A model generated the notes under the pieces. That model was not told the origin of the DNA. It saw only the letters and a program-made list of their open reading frames with translations, and did not search any database. From positions 186,001 through 250,000 of the forward strand of contig NZ_JAPKNJ010000001.1 of assembly GCF_026343945.1 (NCBI RefSeq): a DNA stretch of 64,000 bases, written 5' to 3'. This DNA is from Kaistia algarum. GTDB lineage: Bacteria; Pseudomonadota; Alphaproteobacteria; Rhizobiales; Kaistiaceae. The translations under genes were made by a program, and so were the position numbers. This document shows, one piece after another, positions 56,401 through 63,241 of the stretch (its first letter is position 1; each line of letters begins with the position of its first letter).

Positions 56401-57343
56401 CGGGCCGGCCACCAATCTGGCTGACGAGCCCGGCGCTGGCCCGATTCAGCCCCGAGACGCTCCATTCGGTCGGGCTTGTCGCGGTTCCATAGGCTTCGAC
56501 GCGCGGCGTCACCGTGCAATGATCGGCGCGCAGATCGCTGCCGAACCAGCTCACGGCGAGCGCAGCACGATCGAGGTTCGGGCAGAGCGACTGAAGCTCG
56601 TCGAGCGAGGCCTGCCAATCGGTCAACGAGCCGTCGATGTGGCGATTGATCGTCTCGCGGCTGCCGATTTCGCCGTCGCGATAGACCGGGTTCGGGTCAT
56701 AGGCGAATTCGGAAGCGGCCGGGATGATCACCACCGAGCGGATCTCGTCCTCCAGCCCGCCTGCGGGGCGGAAGACTTCGAAGGCGAGCTGCGGCAGGCG
56801 GTTGCCATAATCGGTGATCGGTAGCCGCTCGAACACGACCACGGCCGTGCCGCGATAGGCCGGCGTGCCGGCCGTTCCCTGCTTGGCGACGATCAGGCTG
56901 TCGGTGCCCTGGCTCTCACCGCCGATATGGACGCGGTGATAGATCGTCGAGAGATCGATCTCGTCGCCATCGGCCCAGCAGCGGCCGATGCGGGCGATCG
57001 GTCCCTCGCAAAGGCCGATCGCGAAATTGGCATAGTAGGAATAGTTGATGACGGAGGCGCCGCCCTTGCCGCCCTCCTCGCTCTTCACCTCCTCGAAGCG
57101 CGTCGCCCAGATCACCTGGCCCGAGAGCCGCGCCTTGCCATAGACGCGCGGGATCGCCGCGCCCTCCTCCGAACGCTGGACGTTCAGATCCGAAAGCCGA
57201 GCGCCCTCGACCGTCGAGCCGAACAGATATTGATCGACCGCATAGCCGGCGAGCGCACCGGCGGCCGCACCAATCGTCGCGCCGAGCGGGCCCAGGACGC
57301 CACCAAGCGCCGCGCCCGCCACCTGAAGAACCAGCGTCGCCAT
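53468..57343 (-). CDS. GTA host-specificity / tail fibre megatron protein
   Basis: This 1,291-residue protein is the RcGTA gp15-type product, which forms the central tail-tip megatron. The N-terminal hydrophobic Gly/Ala-rich segment (GAALGGVLGPLGATIGAAAG), a GTA TIM-barrel-like domain (about 430-740, for example DAVGVDSYVPLSDWRD and WFTEIGCPAIDKGAN) and a phage-tail domain (about 800-960) are visible. The ATG at 57343 overlaps the NlpC/P60 stop by one base. The length is close to the family norm (about 1,300). It probably contacts the recipient envelope and guides DNA release. Confidence 0.95.
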   Translation of the reverse strand: MATLVLQVAGAALGGVLGPLGATIGAAAGALAGYAVDQYLFGSTVEGARLSDLNVQRSEEGAAIPRVYGKARLSGQVIWATRFEEVKSEEGGKGGASVINYSYYANFAIGLCEGPIARIGRCWADGDEIDLSTIYHRVHIGGESQGTDSLIVAKQGTAGTPAYRGTAVVVFERLPITDYGNRLPQLAFEVFRPAGGLEDEIRSVVIIPAASEFAYDPNPVYRDGEIGSRETINRHIDGSLTDWQASLDELQSLCPNLDRAALAVSWFGSDLRADHCTVTPRVEAYGTATSPTEWSVSGLNRASAGLVSQIGGRPAYGGTPSDASVLRAIVDLKLRGLAVTYYPFLMMDVPAGNALTDPYGWGTQPAYPWRGRITSSWAPGMSGSPDKTTAVEAEIAAFMGTAARTDFAMSGVSVVYSGPAEWSYRRMVLHSAWLCVIAGGVDAFIIGSELRGLTTLRSAGNAYPFVAALKTLAADVRAILGTGCKITYAADWSEYFGHQPGDGSGDAFFHLDPLWSDSAIDAVGVDSYVPLSDWRDGADHLDAAIADSGRDIAYLRSNIAGGEGFDWYYGSDADRAAQIRSPITDGGYGKPWVYRYKDLKSWWSQPHYDRVGYVEQASPTSWVPEGKPIWFTEIGCPAIDKGANEPNVFPDPKVGGARLPHFSNGSRDALMQERALSALLSYWDPASPAFSAASNPVSAVYGGRMVDIGRTYVWSWDARPYPAFPFRTDVWSDGGNWQTGHWLNGRLGTLPAIRLVERILKDYGFADYEIGDLAGMVDGYVIGSVGSARQALQPLAEALGFTAAESADVIRFVRSSLPKLAISESTLAEGEGTPLVSLRRAQETELPAEFGLGFIDPLNDYRSRTVASRRLETASRRQASSSTSIVMDDGVATALADDRLQDLWEGRETVSLALDPRRLDIEPADVLRLERNGESVVFRVTRIEDGLARRVEGSSIAPPTASTPLADATATLPGWTGDPGPPDVVILDLPSEDADATGAAARIALFADPWNGPFGISVGSADAGYALRQSVAQRATLGTIAAAIPPGPIARFDEATEIEVRLRAGSLAALPDEAVLNGGNLAAIGTEASGFEVIQYRNAELVGANLWRLSGLLRGQGGTSDLADVGHAAGARFVRLDGATPRLELDSTEIGLVRSLRAGPLSLAYDPDKFAERGFSVAGIALRCLAPVHLQGARDSSGDVALRWIRQTRIGGDGWDQVEVPLGEATEAYRVELLEATTLRASLTSAAPSLTLTATALAAVLSTPSAPFTVRVAQLSATRGAGLSTEILIDG

Positions 57344-57777
57344 CAGATCACTCCGGGAAAAGCAAAGGCGAAGGCGACACGGCGGCGCCACCAGGGCACT
57401 AAATCGGCCGGCGCGACGGCGGCGCCGTCATGGGCGTGGATGAAGCGATCGGGCGCGATCAGGATGCCGGCATGCTTGGCCGGCAGGCCGGGACGCCAGC
57501 GAAACAGCAAGACGTCGCCGGTTTGCGCCTCGGCCGGGTCCACAGGCGTCAGATGGCGGCCGGCCGCCTCGGCCAAGGTCTCGCGGCCCTGCGCCTCGGC
57601 CCAATCCGCCGTATAGCGCGGCGGCGCCTCCGGTTCCTCGCCATAAAGCTCGCGCCAGACGCCACGCACGAGGCCAAGGCAATCGCAGCCGACGCCCTTC
57701 AGCGAGGCCTGATGGCGGTACGGCGTGCCGAGCCACGACAGTGCGGCGACGGCGATGGCGTCGCGGGAGATGGGCAT
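57343..57777 (-). CDS. GTA NlpC/P60 peptidase
   Basis: This 144-residue NlpC/P60 cell-wall peptidase (RcGTA gp14-like) has catalytic Cys33 in GCDCLGLVRGVWREL and His102 in PAKHAGILI, with a third polar residue (His114 region) downstream. It starts at the ATG at 57777 (MPISRDAIAVAA), which gives the family N-terminus. The family is thought to open recipient peptidoglycan during DNA entry. A 339-bp gap to the DUF2163 gene holds two palindromic elements and no gene. Confidence 0.93.
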   Translation of the reverse strand: MPISRDAIAVAALSWLGTPYRHQASLKGVGCDCLGLVRGVWRELYGEEPEAPPRYTADWAEAQGRETLAEAAGRHLTPVDPAEAQTGDVLLFRWRPGLPAKHAGILIAPDRFIHAHDGAAVAPADLVPWWRRRVAFAFAFPGVI

Positions 57778-57801
57778 GAGGGTGCTCCGTTCTGGAAGAA
57801 A

Positions 57802-57926
57802 GGCCCTCACCCCCGCCCTCTCCCGCAAGCGGGCGAGGGGGCGCCAACGATGGGCTGCGGAGCCTGTGAAGGACACCGGCCGAACTCCCTCTCCCGCCTG
57901 CGGGAGAGGGCTGGGGTGAGGGTCTT
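57802..57926. repeat. Palindromic intergenic element (copy 2)
   Basis: Arms at about 57802-57841 and 57890-57926 are imperfect inverted repeats built from the same CCCTCACCCC...CCCTCTCCCGC / GCGGGAGAGGG modules as the 18993 copy. It lies upstream of the NlpC/P60 gene and, together with the next copy, fills the gap to the DUF2163 gene. Confidence 0.88.
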
Positions 57927-57975
57927 ACTCGCCGGCCGTAGAGCCACCATCACAACGTCGATCGCCATGCGGGTC

Positions 57976-58100
57976 GTCCCCTCTCCCGCGAAGCGGGGGA
58001 GGGCTAGGGAGGGGGTCCATCCGAGAGGTCGCTTGGCTCGCCAGTGGTTCCAGCGGCCCGCCGACCCCCACCCTGGCCCTCCCCGCGAGGGGGAGGGAAA
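57976..58100. repeat. Palindromic intergenic element (copy 3)
   Basis: Arms at about 57976-58019 (CCCCTCTCCCGCGAAGCGGG and a GGGCTAGGGAGGGGGTCC continuation) and 58063-58100 are inverted relative to each other. It uses the GAGGGxTxGGGAGGGGGTC variant arm, as in the 59691, 60515 and 63408 copies. Confidence 0.85.
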
Positions 58101-58116
58101 AGAGAAGAAAGGCACG

Positions 58117-59007
58117 TCACATCACGATCGCGCCGCCATCGTTCTGGCTGCCGCTCCTCGCATAGCCCAGGCTGAAATCATTGCCCGGCATGTGCGGAAA
58201 GCCGCGGAAGTTCAGCGTGTTGGCGAATTTGGCGCGGCAGGTCGAAAAGCGCTTGTCGCAGCCGGCCGTGACGGTCAGCGTGTCGCCCGCCGCGACCAGC
58301 CCGCTCATCGCTGTCCAGAGTTCAACCCGCAGCGCGCTATCGACGATCCGGTGCGAGCGCACGACACCGGCGCGGCCAGTATTGGCGCCGGAGGTGAACA
58401 TCGCCCGGCCGCGTTCGAACCAGCCGACCGCGAAGGCATCGAGGCCGGAGAGCGTCAGATATTTGCCGTCCTCGCTCGCGACCACCGTCGCAAAGCCGCG
58501 CAAGGCGCCCGCCGTGAGATCGACCTTGCAGCGCACATCGCCGAGCTCGGCGTCGCAGGCGGCGCGGAACGATCGCCCTTGCGGCTGGTCGAGCGCGGCA
58601 GCGAGGCCGCGGATCTCGACGCGAAAGGCGCCGTCCTCTCGCAGCACCTCGCCGACATGGCCGGTCCGCAGCAGCAGCCGTTCGGCTGGCGCCTGCCAAT
58701 TGACGGCGAAAGTCTCGATCCTCGCATGGTCATAGAGCCCGGCGGCGAGATCGGCCTCGGCAATGCGATCCGACGAGAGCGCGCCGGCGACCTCCATGCC
58801 GCCCGTCGAAAAGCCGGTCCCGGCATTGGCCTCGCTGGCGGAAAGCCCGCTCGCCGCCTCGAAGGTGACGCCGTCAAAGGCGAGGTCGCGGTCATGGTCG
58901 GTGAAACCGAGCACCGCGCCGTCCTTGCGCGTCAGCTTCCAGCAGCGGCACATGGTTGTGGCTTCGCCGGTCAGATGCGCCGCGAGATCGGTCGGCAGCG
59001 TCCTCAT
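58117..59007 (-). CDS. GTA DUF2163 tail hub protein
   Basis: This 296-residue protein of the DUF2163 / phage BR0599 family is RcGTA gp13-like. Four cysteines, Cys151 and Cys160 (RAACDAELGDVRCKVDL) and Cys250 and Cys257 (GCDKRFSTCRAKF), are in the positions thought to hold an iron-sulfur cluster in the RcGTA hub. The conserved end NFRGFPHMPGND is present. It overlaps the DUF2460 gene by 4 nt. It forms part of the baseplate hub that connects tail tube and megatron. Confidence 0.93.
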   Translation of the reverse strand: MRTLPTDLAAHLTGEATTMCRCWKLTRKDGAVLGFTDHDRDLAFDGVTFEAASGLSASEANAGTGFSTGGMEVAGALSSDRIAEADLAAGLYDHARIETFAVNWQAPAERLLLRTGHVGEVLREDGAFRVEIRGLAAALDQPQGRSFRAACDAELGDVRCKVDLTAGALRGFATVVASEDGKYLTLSGLDAFAVGWFERGRAMFTSGANTGRAGVVRSHRIVDSALRVELWTAMSGLVAAGDTLTVTAGCDKRFSTCRAKFANTLNFRGFPHMPGNDFSLGYARSGSQNDGGAIVM

Positions 59008-59654
59008 GGCAGGATCTCCACCAGCGGGATCGACGGGATCGCACCGGCCTCGAAGGCGGAAAGATCGATCGCGAGCTGGTCGAGATCGAAGCGCACCGGC
59101 ACGTCGAAGCGGAAGCCGGCCGTGATCGCTGCGCCGTCAGGAGGAATATGTCCGGGCAGAAAGGTGACGAGGCCGCTCGCCGGGTCGACGGCGACGGCGA
59201 TGCCCTCCGCCATTTCCGTGCCGGCGACGGCGACGCGCACGCTGCCCTCCACGGGCTTGGCGATCTGCCGGACATAGGGCGCATGGACTGAACCATAGGT
59301 TTTGGCGAGCTGGAACACGGTCTTGACCCCGTCGCCCGTGCCGATCGCCTGGTCGAGCGGACCCGGCTCGCTGCCGGGCGGCACGGAGCCGTCGTCGGTG
59401 CGGTCGCGCCAGCGGAAGCCGAACAGCTTGCCGCGCCGCTCCTCGAAGAACTCGATGACCGCATTCATGTCGACCAGCGAGCGCACGCCATAGCCGGCAT
59501 CATAGCGCCGTCGCGAATCCGCCCAGCGCTGGTTGCGCGTCTCGCGCCCCGAGCCGAGCGTCACCACCTCGGTCTTGCGCTCCGGCCCGCCCGAGGAGCG
59601 AAAGGCGATGCCGGTCGGAAAGCGGATTTCGTGGAAGGATGGGATCAGGGGCAT
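59004..59654 (-). CDS. GTA DUF2460 distal tail protein
   Basis: This 216-residue DUF2460 (TIGR02217) protein is RcGTA gp12-like, the distal-tail or baseplate adaptor. Conserved marks include FHEIRFPTGIAFRSSGGPE, NQRWADSRRRYDAGYGVRS and FFEERRGKLFGFRWRDR. Length and motifs are complete. It follows the tape-measure gene after a 197-bp spacer filled by a palindromic element, unlike the overlapping junction with DUF2163. Confidence 0.94.
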   Translation of the reverse strand: MPLIPSFHEIRFPTGIAFRSSGGPERKTEVVTLGSGRETRNQRWADSRRRYDAGYGVRSLVDMNAVIEFFEERRGKLFGFRWRDRTDDGSVPPGSEPGPLDQAIGTGDGVKTVFQLAKTYGSVHAPYVRQIAKPVEGSVRVAVAGTEMAEGIAVAVDPASGLVTFLPGHIPPDGAAITAGFRFDVPVRFDLDQLAIDLSAFEAGAIPSIPLVEILP

Positions 59655-59690
59655 GGGGGTTCTCCTCGCCGATGATGCGACGCTCTTTCT

Positions 59691-59814
59691 TCTCCTCCCC
59701 CCTTGTGGGGGAGGCCGGGAGGGGGGTCTCTATCCACGAGTCGGGTCGTCGAAGACAGAGATCGACGCCCAACGAAGCCCCCCTCTCCAGCTCTCCCCCA
59801 CAAGGGGGGAGAGG
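59691..59814. repeat. Palindromic intergenic element (copy 4)
   Basis: Arms at about 59691-59730 and 59776-59814 are inverted repeats (CTCCTCCCCCCTTGTGGGGG... and its complement) with a TTGTG/CACAA-type loop in place of CTTCG. It occupies the spacer between the tape-measure and DUF2460 genes. Confidence 0.85.
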
Positions 59815-59851
59815 GCCGGCCGTCGCGCTTCATCGGCAGCAGAGTCCGCGC

Positions 59852-60418
59852 TCACAGCCCCCGCCGGCCCCGGCCGACCGCGCGGGCGAGCGTCGCCGCG
59901 ACCTGGGCCTCGGATTTCCTGAAGCTCGCCGCGTCCTGGGTCTGGATCGCGACATTGACCGTGACGCCGGCCTGCCCGCCACCAGCGACGCCGAGGCGGC
60001 CGTCCGGCCCGCGTGACAGCGGCATCACGGCTTCGGCACCGGCCTCGCCCATCAGGCCGAGACCTCGCCCCAGCGGAAAATAGGTCGGGCTCGCCACGAC
60101 GCCGCCGGAGGCGAACGGCACGATTCCACCCTTGGCAAAGCCGCTGACGCCGAAGGACGAAAGCACGCTCGACAGCACGCCGCCGATCCCGCTCTCGAGC
60201 GGCTTCAGCGCCGCGTTGAGCGCGATCGTCGAAAACCGCAGCGCCAGGTTCTTCAAGACGTCGTCGAGATCCTTGCCGCCGATGACGGCGCTCGAAAAGG
60301 CACTGGTGATCGCGAAAGAGAAGGAATTGGCGCGCTTGGACAGATCATCCAGCGAAGCGCGGAAGGCGGTGGTGTCGGCTGAAATGGTGACCGAGAGTTC
60401 GTCGACGACGGTGGGCAT
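59852..60418 (-). CDS. GTA tail tape-measure protein
   Basis: This 188-residue protein is much shorter than phage tape measures (600 or more) but close to RcGTA gp11. The helical N-terminus (DELSVTISADTTAFRASLDDLS) leads to the conserved core FAKGGIVPFASGGVVASPTYF and GLMGEAGAEAVMPLSR, a tape-measure hallmark. The C-terminus is Gly/Arg-rich. The short length fits the short tail of GTA particles. It is flanked on both sides by palindromic elements. Confidence 0.9.
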   Translation of the reverse strand: MPTVVDELSVTISADTTAFRASLDDLSKRANSFSFAITSAFSSAVIGGKDLDDVLKNLALRFSTIALNAALKPLESGIGGVLSSVLSSFGVSGFAKGGIVPFASGGVVASPTYFPLGRGLGLMGEAGAEAVMPLSRGPDGRLGVAGGGQAGVTVNVAIQTQDAASFRKSEAQVAATLARAVGRGRRGL

Positions 60419-60514
60419 GGAGAGCCTTTCTCGAAGCCTCCCGTTGCGGGAGGCTCAAAACCGCGCGAGCGGTACTGGGGAGTGGTGCGCGAATCGTCGG
60501 ACGCCGAGACGCTG

Positions 60515-60643
60515 AGCCCTCTCCCGCTTGCGGGGGAGGGTTGGGAGGGGGCGAACCGCCGAGGCGCGGATCGCTTGCGATGGCGTTGCCAGTCGATCGA
60601 AGGACCCCCTCCCCGGCCCTCCCCCGCTTCGCGGGAGAGGGGG
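60515..60643. repeat. Palindromic intergenic element (copy 5)
   Basis: Arms at about 60515-60551 and 60603-60643 are inverted repeats (CCCTCTCCCGCTTGCGGGGG with GAGGGTTGGGAGGGGGC and the complement). It lies in the 314-bp gap between the tape-measure start and the divergent DUF2059 gene. Confidence 0.87.
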
Positions 60644-60732
60644 AAGGAAGGCACGCCGTTTCGTCAGGATCGTGTCTTCACATCGACACGTCTTTGCTGC
60701 TACCGATAGCGCCTGCTCTATCGGAGGTAGCA

Positions 60733-61224
60733 ATGAAGCTCGTCAGACTGGCCGTTGTTCTGTTCTTCACGGCGAGCGCGCTGCCGGCCGCTCATGCAGT
60801 CGAGCCGACGATCGACGAGAAGGTGGAATATCTCTTGAAGGGTTGCGCGACGACCGACAGTGAAGCCCTCTTTGCCGCGATGGCTCCAAGTCTCAAAAGA
60901 GATCTAAGCGGGCAACCGCCAGAAGCTGCGGCTCGGATGCTTGAAATTGCAAAGGGCCTGGTCGCCCTCGACTTTCCTGACTTCCGATCCAAATATCTGA
61001 CGTTCTATCGCGCGACGTTCAGCGATGCCGAGATTTCGGCCATGTACGAGTTCTACACGTCACCGATTGGCCGCCAGATCGTTGACAAGAACAAGCGAGT
61101 GACGGCCTTCGAGAGTCAGGCAATAGCGGATCACTTCAAAGGCTTTTCGGGCAAGATGTGGTCAGCCTGGGCAAAGGACGCGGAACTTCAGGCCATCTTG
61201 AGGAAGCCGAAGAACAAATCATAG
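60733..61224 (+). CDS. DUF2059-like secreted protein, inserted in the GTA tail operon
   Basis: This 163-residue protein on the opposite strand to the GTA genes has an ATG at 60733 with a perfect GGAGGT site and a 22-residue signal peptide ending AHAVE. The DUF2059-type helical domain contains LTFYRATFSDAEISAMYEFY followed by TSPIGRQIVDKNK. It is tail-to-tail with the tail-chaperone gene (4 bp). DUF2059 proteins are common periplasmic proteins of unknown role. Nothing links it to particle assembly; it looks like a passenger gene. Confidence 0.85.
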   Translation: MKLVRLAVVLFFTASALPAAHAVEPTIDEKVEYLLKGCATTDSEALFAAMAPSLKRDLSGQPPEAAARMLEIAKGLVALDFPDFRSKYLTFYRATFSDAEISAMYEFYTSPIGRQIVDKNKRVTAFESQAIADHFKGFSGKMWSAWAKDAELQAILRKPKNKS

Positions 61225-61228
61225 CCCC

Positions 61229-61420
61229 TCAATCCGGAAACCGTCTCGCCAATTCCTCCAGCCGTTCCCGGTCCATCGGCGCGCTCGTCCTTCCCGTCAG
61301 CCCTTCGATCGCGCTGGCGAGTTCCCTTGGCGTCAAGGCCCAAAATTCGCGACTGGACAGGCGCAGGACGCCGAAGCCGATCGCCATGGCCTCGCGCCAG
61401 GGAAAAGGCTCGGCGCTCAC
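61229..61420 (-). CDS. GTA tail assembly chaperone-like protein (small)
   Basis: This gene encodes 63 residues. The segment PFPWREAMAIGFGVLRLSSREFWALTPRELASAI is characteristic of the small phage tail-assembly-chaperone family found before the tape measure in RcGTA-type clusters. It overlaps the upstream 104-residue gene by 4 nt. As in tail chaperone pairs such as lambda G/GT, it probably helps polymerise the tail tube around the tape measure. Confidence 0.88.
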   Translation of the reverse strand: MSAEPFPWREAMAIGFGVLRLSSREFWALTPRELASAIEGLTGRTSAPMDRERLEELARRFPD

Positions 61421-61731
61421 GGTTCGCCGCCGAAGGTGACGGCCAGCAGTTCGGCGACGATAGAAGCGAAGCCGGCGGCGCCGCCTTCAGCCCGCATCGC
61501 GGCAACCTCGTCGTCGGAAATATCCGCGCCGGCACCGCGCAGGCCCGCACCGATAATCCGCGCCGCGTCGCGGGCCGAGAGGCGGCCTTGCGAAAAGCGT
61601 GTGGCCAGCGCCGAGAGATCCTCGGCGCCGAAGGCGGCCTCCAGTTCGGCCAGCGCGCCCAGCGTCAGGACGAGTACGCGGGCCTCGCCGTCGAGGACCG
61701 CCTCGATCTCGCCTCGCCTGCGGTTGGCCAT
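61417..61731 (-). CDS. GTA family protein (gp10-type tail chaperone)
   Basis: This 104-residue acidic-basic mixed protein is of the gene-transfer-agent gp10 family. It has MANRRRGEIEAVLDGEARVL, LTLGALAELEAAFG and ARDAARIIGAGLRGAG. It overlaps the major tail gene by one base and the small chaperone gene by 4 nt. Its position between major tail and tape measure matches tail chaperone genes in siphophages. Confidence 0.9.
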   Translation of the reverse strand: MANRRRGEIEAVLDGEARVLVLTLGALAELEAAFGAEDLSALATRFSQGRLSARDAARIIGAGLRGAGADISDDEVAAMRAEGGAAGFASIVAELLAVTFGGEP

Positions 61732-62144
61732 CAGGCGGCCGTGAAGCTGATGGGGCCGGCGGATTCGAGCGCGATCTCATAGGTGATCGCGCCGTCATGC
61801 TCGCCGGCATAATCGAGCGCCGTGATCTGGAACGCCCCCTGCAGCGTGCCGAAATCCGGCACGACGAGCTGGTAGTCGCGGATCAAACCGTCGAAGAAAA
61901 CGGTGCGCATGGCGGCGTCGCTCGCCTGGTCGCGGAAGATGCCGGCGCCGGAGATCGAGGCGCGGCGCACGCCCGCGCCGGCCAGAAGCTCGCGCCAGCG
62001 GCCGGCGGAATCGGTGTCGGTGATATCCACCGTCTCGGCATTGAAGGCGATACGGCGGGTGCGGAGCCCGGCGACGGTGGCGAATGAGCCGGCGCCGCTG
62101 GTGTCGATCTTCAGAAGAGGGTCCTTGCCCTTCTGTGCGGTCAT
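61731..62144 (-). CDS. GTA major tail protein
   Basis: This 137-residue protein of the TP901-1/TIGR02126 major tail family is RcGTA gp9-like. It has AQKGKDPLLKIDTSG, FNAETVDITDTDSAGRWREL, GAGIFRDQASD and ITALDYAGEHDGAITYEIAL. The ATG at 62144 follows a GAGGAGACA site. It forms the tail tube. Its start faces the divergent GNAT gene at 62194, so the 49 bp between them would have to contain any separate promoters. Confidence 0.94.
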   Translation of the reverse strand: MTAQKGKDPLLKIDTSGAGSFATVAGLRTRRIAFNAETVDITDTDSAGRWRELLAGAGVRRASISGAGIFRDQASDAAMRTVFFDGLIRDYQLVVPDFGTLQGAFQITALDYAGEHDGAITYEIALESAGPISFTAA

Positions 62145-62193
62145 GATGTCTCCTCGCTCGAAAGGGCGCGGGGCGCCGTGAGGGTTTGAAAGC

Positions 62194-62691
62194 GTGTCCG
62201 GTTCGGAATTTCTGGTGCGGCCCGCTGAGGCGGCCGATCTGCATTTCGTCATCGCGACCGAGCGATTGCCCGGCTATGAGCACCTCGTCGGCCGCTCGAC
62301 GCCGGCGCAGCACGAGGCGTACCTGGCCGATGACCGCCACGCCTATTTCATCGCCGAGGCGGCGGGCTCCCCCGCCGGTTTCGTCATCGTGCGCGACTGG
62401 AATTCATGGGACGGCGTCAGCCTGATGAAGCGGGTAGCGGTGGCCGAGCCCGGTCGCGGCATCGGCCGTGCCATGCTCTCGGCCGTCGTCGATCGGGTCT
62501 TTCTCCAGACCGAAGCCTGGCGCCTGGAGATCGGCCTGTTTCCGGCCAACGAGCGCGCCCGCCGCTGTTATGAAGCGTCCGGCTTCGTTCCCGAGGGCAT
62601 TGCGCGCGGCCGCGTGTTCTTCGAGGGCGAGCATCGCGACGAGATGGTGATGGCGATGCTACGGCCGGAATGGGAGGCGCGGCGGGGATAG
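62194..62691 (+). CDS. GNAT-family N-acetyltransferase, inserted in the GTA cluster
   Basis: This 165-residue GNAT enzyme has the acetyl-CoA motif A (VAEPGRGIGRAMLSAVVDRV, about 86-105) with RGIGRA as the Q/RxxGxG/A signature. The C-terminal NERARRCYEASGFVPEG gives motif B. The acceptor substrate is unknown. It is on the opposite strand from the tail genes, between major tail and DUF3168, and the downstream side is bordered by a palindromic element. It is not a usual GTA component and looks like an acquired passenger gene. Confidence 0.92.
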   Translation: MSGSEFLVRPAEAADLHFVIATERLPGYEHLVGRSTPAQHEAYLADDRHAYFIAEAAGSPAGFVIVRDWNSWDGVSLMKRVAVAEPGRGIGRAMLSAVVDRVFLQTEAWRLEIGLFPANERARRCYEASGFVPEGIARGRVFFEGEHRDEMVMAMLRPEWEARRG

Positions 62692-62707
62692 ACAAGCAGG
62701 CAAGGAA

Positions 62708-62831
62708 GGCCCTCACCCCCGCCCTCTCCCGCAAGCGGGCGAGGGGGCCGACACTGCCCTTCATAAGGCGAGCGCCCGGTCGTTGGCGCCCCCTCTCCCG
62801 CCTAGCGGGAGAGGGCCGGGGTGAGGGTCTT
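62708..62831. repeat. Palindromic intergenic element (copy 6)
   Basis: Arms at about 62708-62749 and 62786-62831 are inverted repeats of the 18993-type sequence (GGCCCTCACCCCCGCCCTCT and the complement ending AGGGTCTT). It lies between the convergent 3' ends of the GNAT and DUF3168 genes, where the hairpin may act as a transcription barrier. Confidence 0.9.
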
Positions 62832-62836
62832 GCTTC

Positions 62837-63241
62837 CTACCCCTCGACCAGTGCCCCGAGCCGCAACACGCCGTGCTCCGTCAGCCCGTCCGGGTCCGTC
62901 CGGACTTCGGCGAATTCGGCACGCAGTAGCACCAGCGCATGATCGGCCAGCGTCAGTTCGGCCTCGTGCAGCAGGCTCATCAGCCGTCCGAGGATCGTCC
63001 AGGCCTCGCGTTTGCCCGCCGCGCGCGACCAGACATGCAGCGTGACGCGCACCTGCCCGCCCGGCGTATCGCCATCCGACCAGTCGCTCTGCGCCCCATC
63101 GCCGATGGTCAGGAACGGAAATTCCGTTCCACGCGGCGCGCCGTCATGAATCCGCGGCCCGCCCAGCAGCGCGACGAGATCGGCATCGACGAGAAGAGCG
63201 GCGGCGATGGCGGCTTGCAGGTCGAGGGCGGCGGGATTCAT
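62837..63241 (-). CDS. GTA DUF3168 tail terminator-like protein
   Basis: This 134-residue DUF3168 protein (RcGTA gp8-type, tail terminator/completion) has LQAAIAAALLVDADLVALLG, FPFLTIGDGAQSDWSD, VTLHVWSRAAGKREAW and the C-terminal GVLRLGALVEG. It overlaps the HK97-gp10-like gene by 4 nt. Length and motifs are normal. Confidence 0.93.
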   Translation of the reverse strand: MNPAALDLQAAIAAALLVDADLVALLGGPRIHDGAPRGTEFPFLTIGDGAQSDWSDGDTPGGQVRVTLHVWSRAAGKREAWTILGRLMSLLHEAELTLADHALVLLRAEFAEVRTDPDGLTEHGVLRLGALVEG

